64,000 nt of DNA, from contig CALAGQ010000126.1 of assembly GCA_937891765.1 (NCBI GenBank), positions 1 to 64,000 on the forward strand, read 5' to 3'. Position 1 is the stretch's first letter. Each line of letters starts with the position of its first letter. Positions 21,992 to 33,300 of the stretch are shown here, one piece after another. This stretch comes from an uncultured Nitrospina sp. (GTDB lineage: Bacteria > Nitrospinota > Nitrospinia > Nitrospinales > VA-1). A model generated the notes under the pieces. The model ran no database searches. It saw only the letters and a list, made by a program, of their open reading frames with translations, and was not told where the DNA came from. A program made the position numbers and the translations under genes.

Positions 21992-24799
21992 CTATCGTTC
22001 TAACTGTTTTTTAAACTGGGTGACTTCGGCAATGACTCCGTCAGGAACTTTTTCCTTGCTTCCTTTGGCTCTCATCAATACCTCAAGCCGGGGAGTACCA
22101 GAGTCGCGGAAAATTTTTCCCGCAGCTTGGGCAATCTCTGATTTTTTGAGGTCTCGTATCGCCTGGATCAATTTCTTTTTAAAACGGAAGTCGCCTTTTT
22201 CATCCGTCGCCAAAGAGTAAAGGTCACCTGCAACCGCGCCGATGCTGTCGCCTTCTTTTTCAAGCGCAACAATCAGGCTTTGTTGATGTCGCTCAAATTC
22301 CTGATCGGTCAAATTAGAGAATAGTTTTTCGGTGCTCGCTAACCAGTTGTTGACCCTCTTACTCATTTCAAACGGACCGTGTGTGGAAGACTGGATCACC
22401 AGCCGAAAAAATATGCGTTCCTCAATGCGTTGATGAAAGCTCCACACAATATATCCCAATTGCTGATTGGTGCGCATCTGCGTATAAAAATCGCTTTCCA
22501 CAATAGAAGCGATTATCGAGGTTTGCGCCAAAACGGAAAGATCTTTCTTTCCCACCTGAATGGCGTAGGCCAGAGAATTATTGTTATCCGCCACCTCCTG
22601 GCTGAACTGGAATCTTTTTCCTTCAGGCATGACTTCGACTACCTGTTCGAAGCGTTCATTTTTGGGTAGCGCTTTGCTTCCCAAAGCCGACAAAAGGAGA
22701 TCAATACTTTGCCGTGCTTCATCATCTGACCAGTTACCATGAATCATTCCGGTGATATACACTTTTTCGTAAAGTGTTTTGGCGTAGGCCTTGACATCAT
22801 TCAAAGTGATCGGGGCCAGAGCAGTGAGCTTTTCCTCTTCGGTGTATTGGTCCTGGAGGAGCATCAACCAGTTGTAATAACCTCCGCGCGAATAAGCCTG
22901 ACCGAGTTTATTGTTTTTCAATCCGCGTATCATCGCTTCCTTGATGTTGGCGAATTTCTGCTCATCCACTTTCACTTCCTTCAGGTTTTTCGTCACCAGC
23001 TTGATCAAATCGCCAATCCGCTCAGAGTAACCACCAAGAGTGAGGAGCACCCCTTTCTTTTCAATCGACAAGCCATAGGACAATCCCGCCATTTGAATGG
23101 GATAAACCAGTTCATTCAAGCCCTCCTGCATCATGGACTCATAAAGTTTAGCCAACTCCAGATTCCTGGCACTACGATAAACTTTCGCGGTTTCGATTCT
23201 AAACGTCAGAGCTATTTTGGGTTGTTTGAAACGATGATCATATTTGAACCAGACTTTTGCCCGCTCATCATCCTGCACCAGATGAGGATATTCCTCCACC
23301 AGCTTCAGGTTATATGGAATGAAATCATTTTTTTCAGGGTAAAAAACACCGTCTAATTTTCCTGGATTAGATAATCTACTGAAAGCCTTGCCACCTATTT
23401 TTTTGAGGGAATATTCGGCATCGTAGTACGGCGCTTTGCTATCGGTTGTGGCTGCATTGTGGCTCAAGACCACCATGGTGTTTGCTGGAGTCAACGTATC
23501 CAGAACCGCCTTATAAGCAGAAGGTTCGTATTCGGTAAAAAGGAAAGGCAACGTTTCCACATCTTTCAGTTTGTAATCCTGCATCATCGCCGCTTTACCT
23601 GAAACAAATCCCATGCCCTCATCCGGGTTTTTCCAATCGAAGTTGATCTGGGCCATAGCCTGAGTTTCCTTGAAAGTGTATTCCTCAAACCCATGCTCTC
23701 GCACCATATTAATGTAAGCAAAAATCAGTTCAAGAATGCGTTCGTAGTCTTTCAGCCCCTTTTCGGTCAGCGAGATATTGATGCCGAACGAATTGATATC
23801 CGGGTGACTGCTTCCTCCACCTGCGCTTAGACTCAAAACCAGTCCTTCTTCTTTTAATTTGGAGAGTAGAGAACCTTTGCCCTCATAGCCCAGCACAGAA
23901 CCGACAATCGAGGCCGGTTTACTGGCCTGATGCTCCTTAAGTCGAATAGTGGGGAAATCAATTTCCAGCGAGCGAACATCCTTGATGGTTTTTATTTTCA
24001 GCAGGCGATACTGTCCCTTGAGCGGTTTTCTGAATTCTGGAGATAGCTCAGGAACTTTGACGGGCCGATTAGGTATGTTGGAGAAATATTTCTGCGCCAC
24101 GCCGGTAAGGATTTCCATCGGCATGCTGGAGATAAGAGCCAGCTTCATGTTGGAAGCTGAGTAATAACGCTTATAAAATTCAAGCAATGCCGGGCCATTA
24201 GTGCCCGACAGGGTTTGCTGGTTGCCAGTGCCAAAATTGGCAAGCGGATGACCCGGCTCGGACATCAGGCCCGAAACATAGTTGCCGCGCCATCCATCAT
24301 TGAGCTTATTTTTTTCGTGTTCATTATTAACGGCTTTGACTTCTCTCTCTGCATAAGTTTTATCGAACAAAGGAGCCTTGAAAAAATCACTGAAGCGATC
24401 AAGAGCTTCAGTGAATCCATCATGCGACACCTGAAAAAAATAGTTGGTGATGTTTCCCCCGGTGTAGGCATTGGACCCTCCCGAATGCGAGTCGAGAAAT
24501 TTTTTGTAAGACCCAACCTCCGGATATTTTTTTGTCCCCAGAAACAACATATGCTCTAGATAATGAGCCAACCCCGCTTTATCCTTCGGATCGTACAGAT
24601 AGCCTGTACCTACCGACAAGGCGGCGGCGCTGCGATGCACATCGGGGTCGGAAACCAGAAGAACATCCAGTCCGTTTTCCAGTGAGAGGGTTTGGGTTTT
24701 ACGCTTGTCTCCCTTAACTGCCTCGGCGGAAGAAATTAAAAATACGATCCATAAAGCCAGAATCAATCCGGTCTTTAGAAATTTAGGAATCCAATTCAC
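21992..24799 (-). CDS. M16 family zinc peptidase (protease III/insulinase-like), exported
   Basis: About 935 residues; the GTG at 24799 is favoured because GGAGG lies six bases upstream. A signal peptide (FLKTGLILALWIVFLISSAEA) sends it to the periplasm. The inverted zinc motif HYLEH (H/E/H near residues 79-83) is followed ~77 residues later by the third ligand in AVNNEHEKN. Four M16 half-domains are present, including a C-terminal inactive pair (QLGYIVWSFHQRIEERIF), as in pitrilysin. It would degrade peptides in the periplasm. Confidence 0.9.
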   Translation of the reverse strand: MNWIPKFLKTGLILALWIVFLISSAEAVKGDKRKTQTLSLENGLDVLLVSDPDVHRSAAALSVGTGYLYDPKDKAGLAHYLEHMLFLGTKKYPEVGSYKKFLDSHSGGSNAYTGGNITNYFFQVSHDGFTEALDRFSDFFKAPLFDKTYAEREVKAVNNEHEKNKLNDGWRGNYVSGLMSEPGHPLANFGTGNQQTLSGTNGPALLEFYKRYYSASNMKLALISSMPMEILTGVAQKYFSNIPNRPVKVPELSPEFRKPLKGQYRLLKIKTIKDVRSLEIDFPTIRLKEHQASKPASIVGSVLGYEGKGSLLSKLKEEGLVLSLSAGGGSSHPDINSFGINISLTEKGLKDYERILELIFAYINMVREHGFEEYTFKETQAMAQINFDWKNPDEGMGFVSGKAAMMQDYKLKDVETLPFLFTEYEPSAYKAVLDTLTPANTMVVLSHNAATTDSKAPYYDAEYSLKKIGGKAFSRLSNPGKLDGVFYPEKNDFIPYNLKLVEEYPHLVQDDERAKVWFKYDHRFKQPKIALTFRIETAKVYRSARNLELAKLYESMMQEGLNELVYPIQMAGLSYGLSIEKKGVLLTLGGYSERIGDLIKLVTKNLKEVKVDEQKFANIKEAMIRGLKNNKLGQAYSRGGYYNWLMLLQDQYTEEEKLTALAPITLNDVKAYAKTLYEKVYITGMIHGNWSDDEARQSIDLLLSALGSKALPKNERFEQVVEVMPEGKRFQFSQEVADNNNSLAYAIQVGKKDLSVLAQTSIIASIVESDFYTQMRTNQQLGYIVWSFHQRIEERIFFRLVIQSSTHGPFEMSKRVNNWLASTEKLFSNLTDQEFERHQQSLIVALEKEGDSIGAVAGDLYSLATDEKGDFRFKKKLIQAIRDLKKSEIAQAAGKIFRDSGTPRLEVLMRAKGSKEKVPDGVIAEVTQFKKQLER

Positions 24800-24947
24800 A
24801 ACCAACCTCCAATTTTATCTATGAGGCCAGAAGCCTCAGAGTGTAAGAAAATATTCGTAACTGCATTATTATATCGGGGTCTTAATGGTAAATGGGGTTA
24901 AAAAATTTTAATCTTCAATGAAGCAGCGGCCGTAATGCCGCAGAGAA

Positions 24948-25850
24948 TTAGTGGGAATTACCACCCATCAAAAATATGCCGATCAGGATCATCGCTCCGG
25001 CCAACAGGCGTTGCGGGCCAAACGGTTCCTTTAGCTTCCAGCACCCCCAATAAACCACCATCAATACACTGACCTGTCGAAGAGAAACCACCGCGCTCAC
25101 AGCTTCAAACTGAAGCACCACGCAGATCAGGCCATAAGAACCTAAAGTGGCGACCCCGGCCAGCAAGGCTTTATGCCATTCCTCTCTCCATGTTTGAAAA
25201 ATATATTTTGCCGGATGGTTGAAAAAAATATAAATATTGCAAAGCAAAAAACCTATGGTCGCCTCAATGAAGAAAAAGGTAACACCATTGGCAAAGGGCT
25301 GATCCGGCAAATGATTCAAAAGGGCATCCATTCCCTTTTTATCCACCAGGCTGTAGCTGACCACCATCGCCAACGTGTAAAACACCCAACGCAAATCATG
25401 ATCGCGAAGAGCTTGCATCAGAGTTTTAAACCCTCTTATCAGTTGCCCCTCAAAATGCAGGATATAAATCGCTATCAGGATGAACCCAATGGCTAAAAAT
25501 GTAGAGATACCCAGGTGTTCATCGAGCAGCAACCATGCAAAAAGTGGGACAAATACCGGTGCCGACCGGGCGATGGGATAGACATAGGAAATGTCAGCAG
25601 TCGCATAGGCTCTGGAAAGGCAGAGTATATAAACACCGTGCAAAATTCCCGAAATGATAGCCCAAATAAAAATCTCATTGTTCAAGGGAGCCATTCCGAA
25701 CTTACCGTAGGCTATCAAGGCCATGCCTATGATGAAAAACCCTTTCAAACCGGAAAAGTACTGGGAATTTTTACTGGTCTGGGTCAATATGTTCCAGAAA
25801 GAATGCAAAATGCTGGATAATAGAACCAGTCCTATATTAAACAGTGACAA
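24948..25850 (-). CDS. EamA/DMT-type membrane transporter
   Basis: A 300-residue protein with about ten hydrophobic segments, arranged as two EamA-like halves (for example YVYPIARSAPVFVPLFAWLL in the first and VVSLRQVSVLMVVYWGCWKL in the second). Drug/metabolite transporters of this family export amino acids, nucleotides or other metabolites; the substrate is unknown. Start is TTG at 25850 with a weak ribosome site. It is divergent from the VOC gene with a 46-base gap. Confidence 0.8.
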   Translation of the reverse strand: MSLFNIGLVLLSSILHSFWNILTQTSKNSQYFSGLKGFFIIGMALIAYGKFGMAPLNNEIFIWAIISGILHGVYILCLSRAYATADISYVYPIARSAPVFVPLFAWLLLDEHLGISTFLAIGFILIAIYILHFEGQLIRGFKTLMQALRDHDLRWVFYTLAMVVSYSLVDKKGMDALLNHLPDQPFANGVTFFFIEATIGFLLCNIYIFFNHPAKYIFQTWREEWHKALLAGVATLGSYGLICVVLQFEAVSAVVSLRQVSVLMVVYWGCWKLKEPFGPQRLLAGAMILIGIFLMGGNSH

Positions 25851-25896
25851 ACTTTAAGCTCCGAATCGTTTCATATATTTAAGCGGGATTCCCGAC

Positions 25897-26250
25897 ATGC
25901 AGACAAAAATCGCGTTCGTTTCCTATCCGGTTGCAGATTTAGACAGGGCGTTGAAATTCTACCAGAAGGTACTGAGAAAAGAACCCCTGTTTCACCGTGA
26001 AGATTGGGCTGAGTTTGATCTGGATGGACAAAGGCTGGCTTTGCAGAAGTCCGACTGCCCGGCTGGAGTTGGCGCCACGGTCTATTTCTTGGCCCGGCCT
26101 ATTGAGGGTTTCGTGTTCCGATTGAAAGAGTTGGATGCCACGCTGGACGGAAACATAGAAATCCATTCCTACGGAAAACTCGCCCGTTTTCAAGACCCCG
26201 ATGGAAATATCCTGGGACTCTATGAACCCACCAGTCGGAAATCCCATTGA
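25897..26250 (+). CDS. VOC/glyoxalase-fold protein
   Basis: A 117-residue single VOC domain (SYPVADLDRALKFYQKVL at the N-terminus, ARFQDPDGNILGLYEP at the C-terminus). The family includes glyoxalase I and dioxygenases; the E of the final metal motif is present (GLYE). The specific reaction is unknown. It precedes moaC by 32 bases on the same strand and may be transcribed with the moa genes. Confidence 0.85.
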   Translation: MQTKIAFVSYPVADLDRALKFYQKVLRKEPLFHREDWAEFDLDGQRLALQKSDCPAGVGATVYFLARPIEGFVFRLKELDATLDGNIEIHSYGKLARFQDPDGNILGLYEPTSRKSH

Positions 26251-26282
26251 GCGTATGCCGCTGTTGATGTACAATTGCCAGT

Positions 26283-26792
26283 ATGAATAACCCCCTGACG
26301 CATTTTAATGAGGAAGGCCGTGCTCGCATGGTCGATGTATCCGATAAAACCCATACCTCCCGAAAAGCGGTGGCGACCGGAGAAGTGCATATGCAACCGG
26401 CAACCCTGCAACTGATTCAAGAGGGACAAATCAAAAAAGGCGATGTGCTGGCGGTAGCGCAAGTCGCAGGCATCATGGGAGCAAAACGTACCTGTGAAGT
26501 CATTCCCATGTGTCACCCCCTGCTGCTGACCGGTGTGGACATCAGCTTTCAGATAAACCCTGACCCGAATCCTGAGACGGGGTTATGCTCCATCACCGTG
26601 ACCGCCACGGTTAAAGTGACCGGGCAAACTGGTGTGGAGATGGAAGCGCTGACTGCTGTTTCCATGACAGTGCTCACCATTTATGACATGTGCAAAGCCG
26701 TTGATCGGGGAATGTATTTCAATCGGATCGGATTGGTTCATAAATCCGGCGGCAAATCGGGAACCTTCGACAAAGAAACCGTGGAAAAATGA
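26283..26792 (+). CDS. moaC: Cyclic pyranopterin monophosphate synthase
   Basis: A 169-residue MoaC, second enzyme of molybdenum cofactor synthesis, which converts the MoaA product to cPMP. Motifs: [55 protein letters not shown], and KSGGKSG near the C-terminus. The N-terminal [19 protein letters not shown] matches the family's usual start. Its stop overlaps the moaD start (ATGA). The molybdopterin made here would serve Mo enzymes; NuoG in this window has the fold but usually no Mo. Confidence 0.97.
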   Translation: MNNPLTHFNEEGRARMVDVSDKTHTSRKAVATGEVHMQPATLQLIQEGQIKKGDVLAVAQVAGIMGAKRTCEVIPMCHPLLLTGVDISFQINPDPNPETGLCSITVTATVKVTGQTGVEMEALTAVSMTVLTIYDMCKAVDRGMYFNRIGLVHKSGGKSGTFDKETVEK

Positions 26793-27043
26793 TCTCCCTT
26801 AAATATTTTGCCAGTCTGAAATCCATTGCCGGAAAAGAAGAAGACAGTTTGGAGATTGAAAATCCAATAACTATAGACCAGTTGAGTGATATCATTTCTA
26901 AAACAGCGCCGAAAATGGGAGCAATTATCCGGGAGAAAAAAGTCATGATCTCGGTCAATCAGGAAATGGCCTCTGCCGACACCGTTATTCATGACGGCGA
27001 CGAGGTGGCATTTCTCCCCCCATTCTCAGGCGGAGCCCAGTAA
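26789..27043 (+). CDS. moaD: Molybdopterin synthase small subunit with extended C-terminus
   Basis: An 84-residue ubiquitin-fold MoaD. The family needs a terminal Gly-Gly that is adenylated by MoeB and thiocarboxylated. Here the frame reads [10 protein letters not shown] and then stops, placing two residues after the diglycine. The ribosomal coupling to moaC is by ATGA overlap; moaE follows after 15 bases. Either the last two residues are trimmed, or the call of the 3' end reflects a sequence change. Confidence 0.9.
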   Translation: MISLKYFASLKSIAGKEEDSLEIENPITIDQLSDIISKTAPKMGAIIREKKVMISVNQEMASADTVIHDGDEVAFLPPFSGGAQ

Positions 27044-27058
27044 ATTAAGGACAACACC

Positions 27059-27496
27059 ATGAGCACCACTACCGACTCAAAAATACGCATCCAGCTGGAA
27101 GATTTCTCGGTCACCGATGAGATCGAAGCCATGAAAAAAGTTTCCCGCAATATCGGCGGCATCACCACCTTTCTCGGAACAGGAAGAGAACTTTCAAAAG
27201 GTCAAAACATCACCCAGCTAAACTTCGAGCATTACCCGAAGATGGCGGAAAAAAAGCTGGAAGAAATTCGGGCGCAAGCCATCAAGGATTACGGAATCAT
27301 CGACATGAGCATCATTCACCGGATCGGCCCCATAGACATCGGTGAAAATATTGTTTTGATCGTCGCGGTTGGTGAGCACCGGGGAGAAACCTTCAAAGCC
27401 TGCGAGTGGGCCATCGCTGAACTCAAACGCACCACACCCATCTGGAAACGCGAAACCACCTCCACCGGCGAAGTCTGGGTCCAAGACACTCCCTAA
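27059..27496 (+). CDS. moaE: Molybdopterin synthase large subunit
   Basis: A 145-residue MoaE. It has the conserved GGITTFLGTGR, the RIGPIDIGENIVLIVAV segment, GETFKACEWAIAELKR, and TTPIWKRE with the catalytic lysines. With MoaD it inserts two sulfurs into cPMP to form molybdopterin. It closes the moaCDE group. AAGGAC lies nine bases upstream of the ATG. Confidence 0.95.
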   Translation: MSTTTDSKIRIQLEDFSVTDEIEAMKKVSRNIGGITTFLGTGRELSKGQNITQLNFEHYPKMAEKKLEEIRAQAIKDYGIIDMSIIHRIGPIDIGENIVLIVAVGEHRGETFKACEWAIAELKRTTPIWKRETTSTGEVWVQDTP

Positions 27497-27671
27497 CACT
27501 GGGCGTGCGGCCAGTGGGGCGGTGACGCTATCGCGACCGCCAAAAGCGTGGCCATGATATTCTTCCGTACCTGTGATAACCTCTGCATTATCCTTCATGC
27601 CCGGCACGGGTATTTCGTAAGCCCTTTCAAATTGGGTCCTGCGTCACGCTGGCCCGTTAAGCTATGATCTT

Positions 27672-30353
27672 ATGACCCCCCACCCTACTGAAAGCACTCT
27701 CACAGTGACGGTCAACAGCCGGCTGGCTCGCTGGCTTTTACTGGAACAGGATGAGCAGAGAAAACAAGCCGGGGAAAAAGCCTGGGAGACTCCACAGATA
27801 TTCTCCTTTTCATCCTGGTTGCGCGAGATCTGGCTACAATCATGGCCGACACAGTATCTCCTCAGCGACTTGCAATGCGAAAAAATCTGGGAACAGATCA
27901 TAGCGCAAGACGCAACCCGTCTTGACCTTCTTCACCTTCAAGGCGTCGCCTCTCAGGCCAGTCAGGCCTTTGCCCTGATTCATGAATACCGCCTGCCACG
28001 GAATCCCAAACTCTATGAACTGACCGATGAGGCAAAAACCTTCCTGTGGTGGACAAAGAAATATGAGAGACGCCTTGCTTCACTAGGTGCTTTGGATCCT
28101 TGTATGCTTATGGAAGCGGTGAGAAACTCCATGCAGGAGGGAGAAATACCTATCCCTCCCTCTCTTCGTGTGATGGGATTCGAAGAACAAAGCCCGCAAC
28201 TGAAAGTTTTTCTCGACTTTCTTCTCGAAAAAGGCACGCATGTGGATTTCCTGTCACCAGTGCCCGACCCGGAAACACTGGAAGACACACTGAGCAACAA
28301 GACCGCTCATGTCCGGGAATACGAAAACCGCCAGGGAGAAGCCGAAGCCTGTGCCCGTTGGGTAAGGTCAATATTTCAGCCGGGAAAACGTATCGGCATC
28401 GTTGTGCCGGAGCTGGAAAAATATCGCACCCTTCTCAAGCGCGAACTGGCGGCAGAACTGGTTCCTGAATCCATATTCACTCTGGACGAACAGATTTTGC
28501 CCTTTAATATCTCACTGGCTTCGCCATTATCTCAGGAACCCATGATCAAAATGGCGCTGAACCTGCTGACCGTAAAGACAGTTACTGTTCCTGTCAGTAC
28601 GCTCCTGTCATTCATCCAGAGTCCCTTTTTTGGTTATGCGTTTCCACCCACCCAGGAAATATCTGATCTGGAACGCAAACTTAGAAAAAAAAGAATTCTC
28701 TCCATCCCTCTTGATCGACTCTCTTTAATTTATGGCCGCATCCTTCAAGTCGACCAACTGGCAGATGGGTTAAAAGCCTGGATCTTGAACAGCAAAAGAT
28801 TATTGCCGGGAAAGTGGGCAGAGGAATTATCAGAGTTTTTAAAAGACAACGGTTGGCCGGGAAAATCTTCGGCTTCTGCGGATCAGCAATCCGTTTTATC
28901 GAAACGGCATCAGGCATTTGAAGCCTGGAAAGATTGTTTGAATGAGCTATGTTCTCTAAATCAAATTCTCGGCCCGATTAACAGACTGGAAGTTTTAAAT
29001 CATCTTTCAAATATAACTCGGAGCAAACCTTTTCAGACCAAAACACCGGAGCATTCCATCCAGGTCATTGGCCTTCTCGAGTCATCGGGAATGCGGTTTG
29101 ATCATTTATGGGTCATGGGTTGTCATAGTGAGGCGTTGCCTGCCCATCCCGAGCCCAACCCTTTCATCCCCTATGAAATCCGCAGTAAATTTTCCATCCC
29201 GCGTTCCAATCCACAACGGGAATTGAAATTTGCCGAGCAATGCTTAAGTCGTCTGCTGATGGCTGCACCGGACGTTCATTTCAGTTTTCCCCTCCACGAA
29301 GGAGATATGGATATGGGAATGAGTCCGTTATTAAAAGGATTCCCAATGAATGAGGAGACCCCTCACCTCTCCAGACGAATCAAAGATCAAGTCCTGGCCT
29401 TGAATGATCTGGAAGAATTCACCGAGCCTACATTTTTGCCAGCTACTGATTTCGAAAAGAACAGCTTTAAGACGCGGGGTATTTCATCTGGTTATACCTT
29501 ACTCAAAGATCAAGTCGAATGTCCCTTCCGGGCTTTTGCCCGCCACCGTTTGAACAGCGATCGTTACCAGTCCCCGGAAGTGGATTTTGACAACATGGAT
29601 CGCGGCAACGTCATCCATAAAGCGCTGGAACTGTTCTGGGAAAAAACAGCCAACCTGGAAAACCTTTTAAAAACCCTTTCGGAAGGTTCTCTCGAACAAC
29701 AGCTCGATCAATACGTACGGGAAGCCCTCAAAGTTTGCTCAGAGCGCACCACCGGCCAAATACAATTCAACCAACTCGAAATAGAACGAAACGTGCGGGT
29801 CATCCATGAATGGCTACGCGATGTGGAATCGGAAAGACCCGATTTCAAAGTGCTCCACAATGAAGAGGACGTATCGATAAACCTGTCTGGAATAAAACTC
29901 ACATTGAGAATTGATCGCATTGATGAAATTCCTGGCAAGGGCCTGCTATTGATCGACTACAAGACAGGAAGAGACGCTAAAAGCACAGATTGGTTTGGAG
30001 AAAAAATACGCGGCCCACAACTGCCCCTTTATGCGCTAGCCAAGCCTCCAGCAGGCTTGGCCTACGGCCATCTGGTGATCGGCAAACCCGAGTTCAAGGG
30101 CACCACCATCCCAAACCTGCCTCTTGGACAATTCAAAAATCAGGATTTTACCAAGGCCAGTGGATATTCCTCATGGGAGGAGTTGCTGAACTATTGGAAG
30201 AATAATCTAAACGCTGTCGCCGATGAGTTTCTGCAGGGGAACCACAACGTTTCTCCAATCAACAAAGGCGAACCTTGTCGGCATTGCGAGTTCGGTTCCC
30301 TTTGCAGAATCCAGGAAACCGCAAAGCGGGAAGATCAGGAGGACTCTTCTTGA
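27672..30353 (+). CDS. addB: AddB-like helicase-fold nuclease subunit
   Basis: An 893-residue protein with a degenerate UvrD-like N-terminal half and a C-terminal PD-(D/E)XK nuclease domain (GLLLIDYKTGRDAK at ~758-771). An iron-sulfur type cysteine set includes CRHCEFGSLC near the end and a C at QVECPFRAFARH. AddB inspects DNA with an inactive helicase domain and cuts the 5' strand in double-strand break repair. The stop TGA shares bases with the next gene's TTG start. No ribosome site is evident before the ATG. Confidence 0.85.
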   Translation: MTPHPTESTLTVTVNSRLARWLLLEQDEQRKQAGEKAWETPQIFSFSSWLREIWLQSWPTQYLLSDLQCEKIWEQIIAQDATRLDLLHLQGVASQASQAFALIHEYRLPRNPKLYELTDEAKTFLWWTKKYERRLASLGALDPCMLMEAVRNSMQEGEIPIPPSLRVMGFEEQSPQLKVFLDFLLEKGTHVDFLSPVPDPETLEDTLSNKTAHVREYENRQGEAEACARWVRSIFQPGKRIGIVVPELEKYRTLLKRELAAELVPESIFTLDEQILPFNISLASPLSQEPMIKMALNLLTVKTVTVPVSTLLSFIQSPFFGYAFPPTQEISDLERKLRKKRILSIPLDRLSLIYGRILQVDQLADGLKAWILNSKRLLPGKWAEELSEFLKDNGWPGKSSASADQQSVLSKRHQAFEAWKDCLNELCSLNQILGPINRLEVLNHLSNITRSKPFQTKTPEHSIQVIGLLESSGMRFDHLWVMGCHSEALPAHPEPNPFIPYEIRSKFSIPRSNPQRELKFAEQCLSRLLMAAPDVHFSFPLHEGDMDMGMSPLLKGFPMNEETPHLSRRIKDQVLALNDLEEFTEPTFLPATDFEKNSFKTRGISSGYTLLKDQVECPFRAFARHRLNSDRYQSPEVDFDNMDRGNVIHKALELFWEKTANLENLLKTLSEGSLEQQLDQYVREALKVCSERTTGQIQFNQLEIERNVRVIHEWLRDVESERPDFKVLHNEEDVSINLSGIKLTLRIDRIDEIPGKGLLLIDYKTGRDAKSTDWFGEKIRGPQLPLYALAKPPAGLAYGHLVIGKPEFKGTTIPNLPLGQFKNQDFTKASGYSSWEELLNYWKNNLNAVADEFLQGNHNVSPINKGEPCRHCEFGSLCRIQETAKREDQEDSS

Positions 30354-33300
30354 TACTGGCAGATGAGAAAATAAGAAAGCAAGCTCTTGAACCCGACCAG
30401 TCTTTTATCGTGCAGGCTCCGGCAGGATCAGGAAAAACTGAATTGCTCATCCAGCGTTATCTGAAGTTATTGGGACTGGCAAACTTTCCTGAAGAAATTC
30501 TAGCGATGACTTTTACCCGAAAAGCCGCTGCGGAAATGAAGGAGAGAGTTTTTTCCGCCCTCACCGAAGCCCAGACTCATCAATGCCCCGAACAAGCTCA
30601 CGCACGGTTCACCTGGGAACTGGCGCGAAAAGTTCTTGAGCAGGATCAGGCGCGGGAGTGGAAGCTGATGAATAACCCGGCCCGTCTGAGAATTGTAACC
30701 ATTGATTCATTTTGTTCTTCTTTAACCCGACGGATGCCTTTGCTATCCCGCATGGGTGCGGGGCTGGACATCCAGGAAAATGCCAAGAGCCTTTACCGGG
30801 AAACCGCCCGAAGCATCCTGAGCCTGACGGAAAGTGAGACCAACCCCTACGGAGTACTGGTGCGAAATATTCTTCGGCATATTGATAACTCTAAGGAAGA
30901 TTTCATAAAAAGAATCGTCCAGCTTTTGACTAAGAGAGATCAATGGATGATCTCCTTTTTCGATCCTCGCGAAAATCTGGAAGCGCATCCCTTGAATGAG
31001 GACGCCCGGCAAAAACTGGAGCAAACCCTGGCGTGTTTGATTCAATCCCGACTCGGCGAACTGGAGGGTCTGTTCAGTCCGGGCATGAAAAAAAGTATCC
31101 TGCAGGTCGCTACTTACTCGGGCAGGAATTTGGAAAATGACGAACCTTCCCACCCTTGCGCCTGTCTTGCGAATCTCCTGAGCTTTCCCGACACCGCCAT
31201 CGATAGTCTGGAAGTCTGGAAAGGGTTGGCTCATCTTTTTTTGACCCAGGACAAGCTTCCTGCCTACAGGAAACAAGCAAATATTAAGTTGGGTTTCCCT
31301 CCAGGAAAAGGTGACGATGCTAAAAAAATGAAAGATGGGTTTCTGGAACTGACGAACTCTCTGCAGGAGAATCCTGCACTTCTCGCGGCCTTAGCGAAAG
31401 TGAAAAAGTTGCCGCGGGGACACTTCACAGATATGGAGTGGGACTTGCTGAAGTCAACCATCCGCCTTTTGGCAGAGATCAACAAAAAGCTGAAAGATGT
31501 TTTTTCATCCCGGCAGATCACCGACTTCACAGAAATTTCCCTGTCCGCCATCAACAGTCTGGTTCAGAAGGATGAAGATGGTGGGGAGCATCCCACCGAC
31601 CTGCTTTTTTATCTTGATTGCAAAATACATCATATTCTGGTCGATGAGTATCAGGACACCTCGTTCAAGCAAGAAGAGCTATTACGCAGGCTCACCTCCG
31701 AGTGGAGCGAGGGAGATGGCAGAACCCTGTTCATTGTTGGCGATCCTAAACAGTCCATTTACCGATTCAGGGATGCAGAGGTGGGTTTATTCATCAAAAC
31801 TCAGGAACTAGGACTGGGTTCTTTGCGACTGATACCCCTGTCGCTGGAGTCCAACTTCCGCTCACAAAAAAATCTGGTGGACTGGGTCAACACCTGCTTT
31901 CAAAAAATCTTTCCGGCAGATAATGACCCTGATCTTGGAGCTATTTCCTACACGCCATCGTCAGCGGTCTTGGAGGAGGGCATGCATCCCGGAGTGTTGT
32001 ACCATCCTGTTCCGCATCACGAGGATAGTCATGCCCTTTCTGAAGAGGAGGCGCGGCAGATCACCCTTCTGGTCAAGGATACCCGATCTCAATATCCGGA
32101 TAAGAGTCTGGCAATTCTAGTCCGTGGGCGAACCCACCTCACTTCCATTGTCAGACATTTTAACGAGTCTAATATTGCATTCAAGGCCGAGGCTATCGAT
32201 TCCCTCACAGATAGACCCGCGATTCTTGACCTTCTGTCCCTGCTCCGATCTCTACGTTTTCCCGGTGACCGAACCGCGTGGCTATCGATTTTAAGAGCAC
32301 CCTGGTGCGGATTATCTTTGACCGATATCCATGCCTTGGTGGAACTTGATAGGACGACGCCAGTCTGGTTCCTACTCAACAATTCTTCCCACATTGGGCT
32401 TCTTAGTGAAGACGGGCAAAAACGAGCGCAGGGTCTTGTTGACAATATTCAGCATTTTTTAAACGGATTGCCCGAACAAAACTTTCGCGATGTGCTGGAA
32501 GCCTGCTGGATCAGGCTAGGCGGACCCGCCTGCCTACAGGGAACCAGTCCTGATGACATTGAAGTGTTCTTCAGTAAAGTGGAAGAAATCATCTTTTCCG
32601 GGCAGGAAGAACAATTCGAAAACTTCGATCAGATTCTGACGGATCTGTATGCCAGCCCCTTAGCGGTTTCCGAAAATGCCGTGCAAATCATGACCATGCA
32701 CAAAGCCAAGGGCCTGGAATTTGATTTTGTGATTTTGCCAGGCCTGGGCAAACCCATCAAAGCCGATGAAAAGCGCCTGATTTACTGGATGCCGCATGGC
32801 GATGACCTGTTACTCGCCCCCATCGAGGAAAAAGGCGGTGAAACTTCTCCTCTATACGAATTTTTATCGGACTTGAACAGGGAAAAAGAAGAATATGAAA
32901 CCTTAAGGCTTCTCTATGTGGCCGCAACCAGAGCCAAGTCTCAACTGCATCTGTTTGGTCATTTAAAACCGCATGAGGAAGATGGGTGGAGACCTAATTC
33001 AAAATCCTTACTGAATAAGCTGTGGCCGCACATCAAGGAAGAATGGCTGGCGAAACTGAGCGAAACTGTGGAGCCGAGCCCTGTAGAACCCGATCAAGCA
33101 CCGGCACATTCCATTCATCGCCTGCCCATCGATTTTTCATTTCCAATTGCGGAGGACTCCATCGTTGAAGGACAGGCAGTCGATATCGAAGATGAAAAAT
33201 ATATAGAACCAGAATACTACTGGGCAGGAAATACGGTGCGGTGTCTGGGCAACGTCTTGCACCGTTGCCTGCATGATATAGCCGTAGAAGGATTGGAAAG

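Noticed and set aside
27218-27607. Minus-strand frame with protein-like tail beyond moaE
   Set aside because: Most of it is antisense to moaE, and the remaining ~100 bases lack a start; not enough to call a gene.
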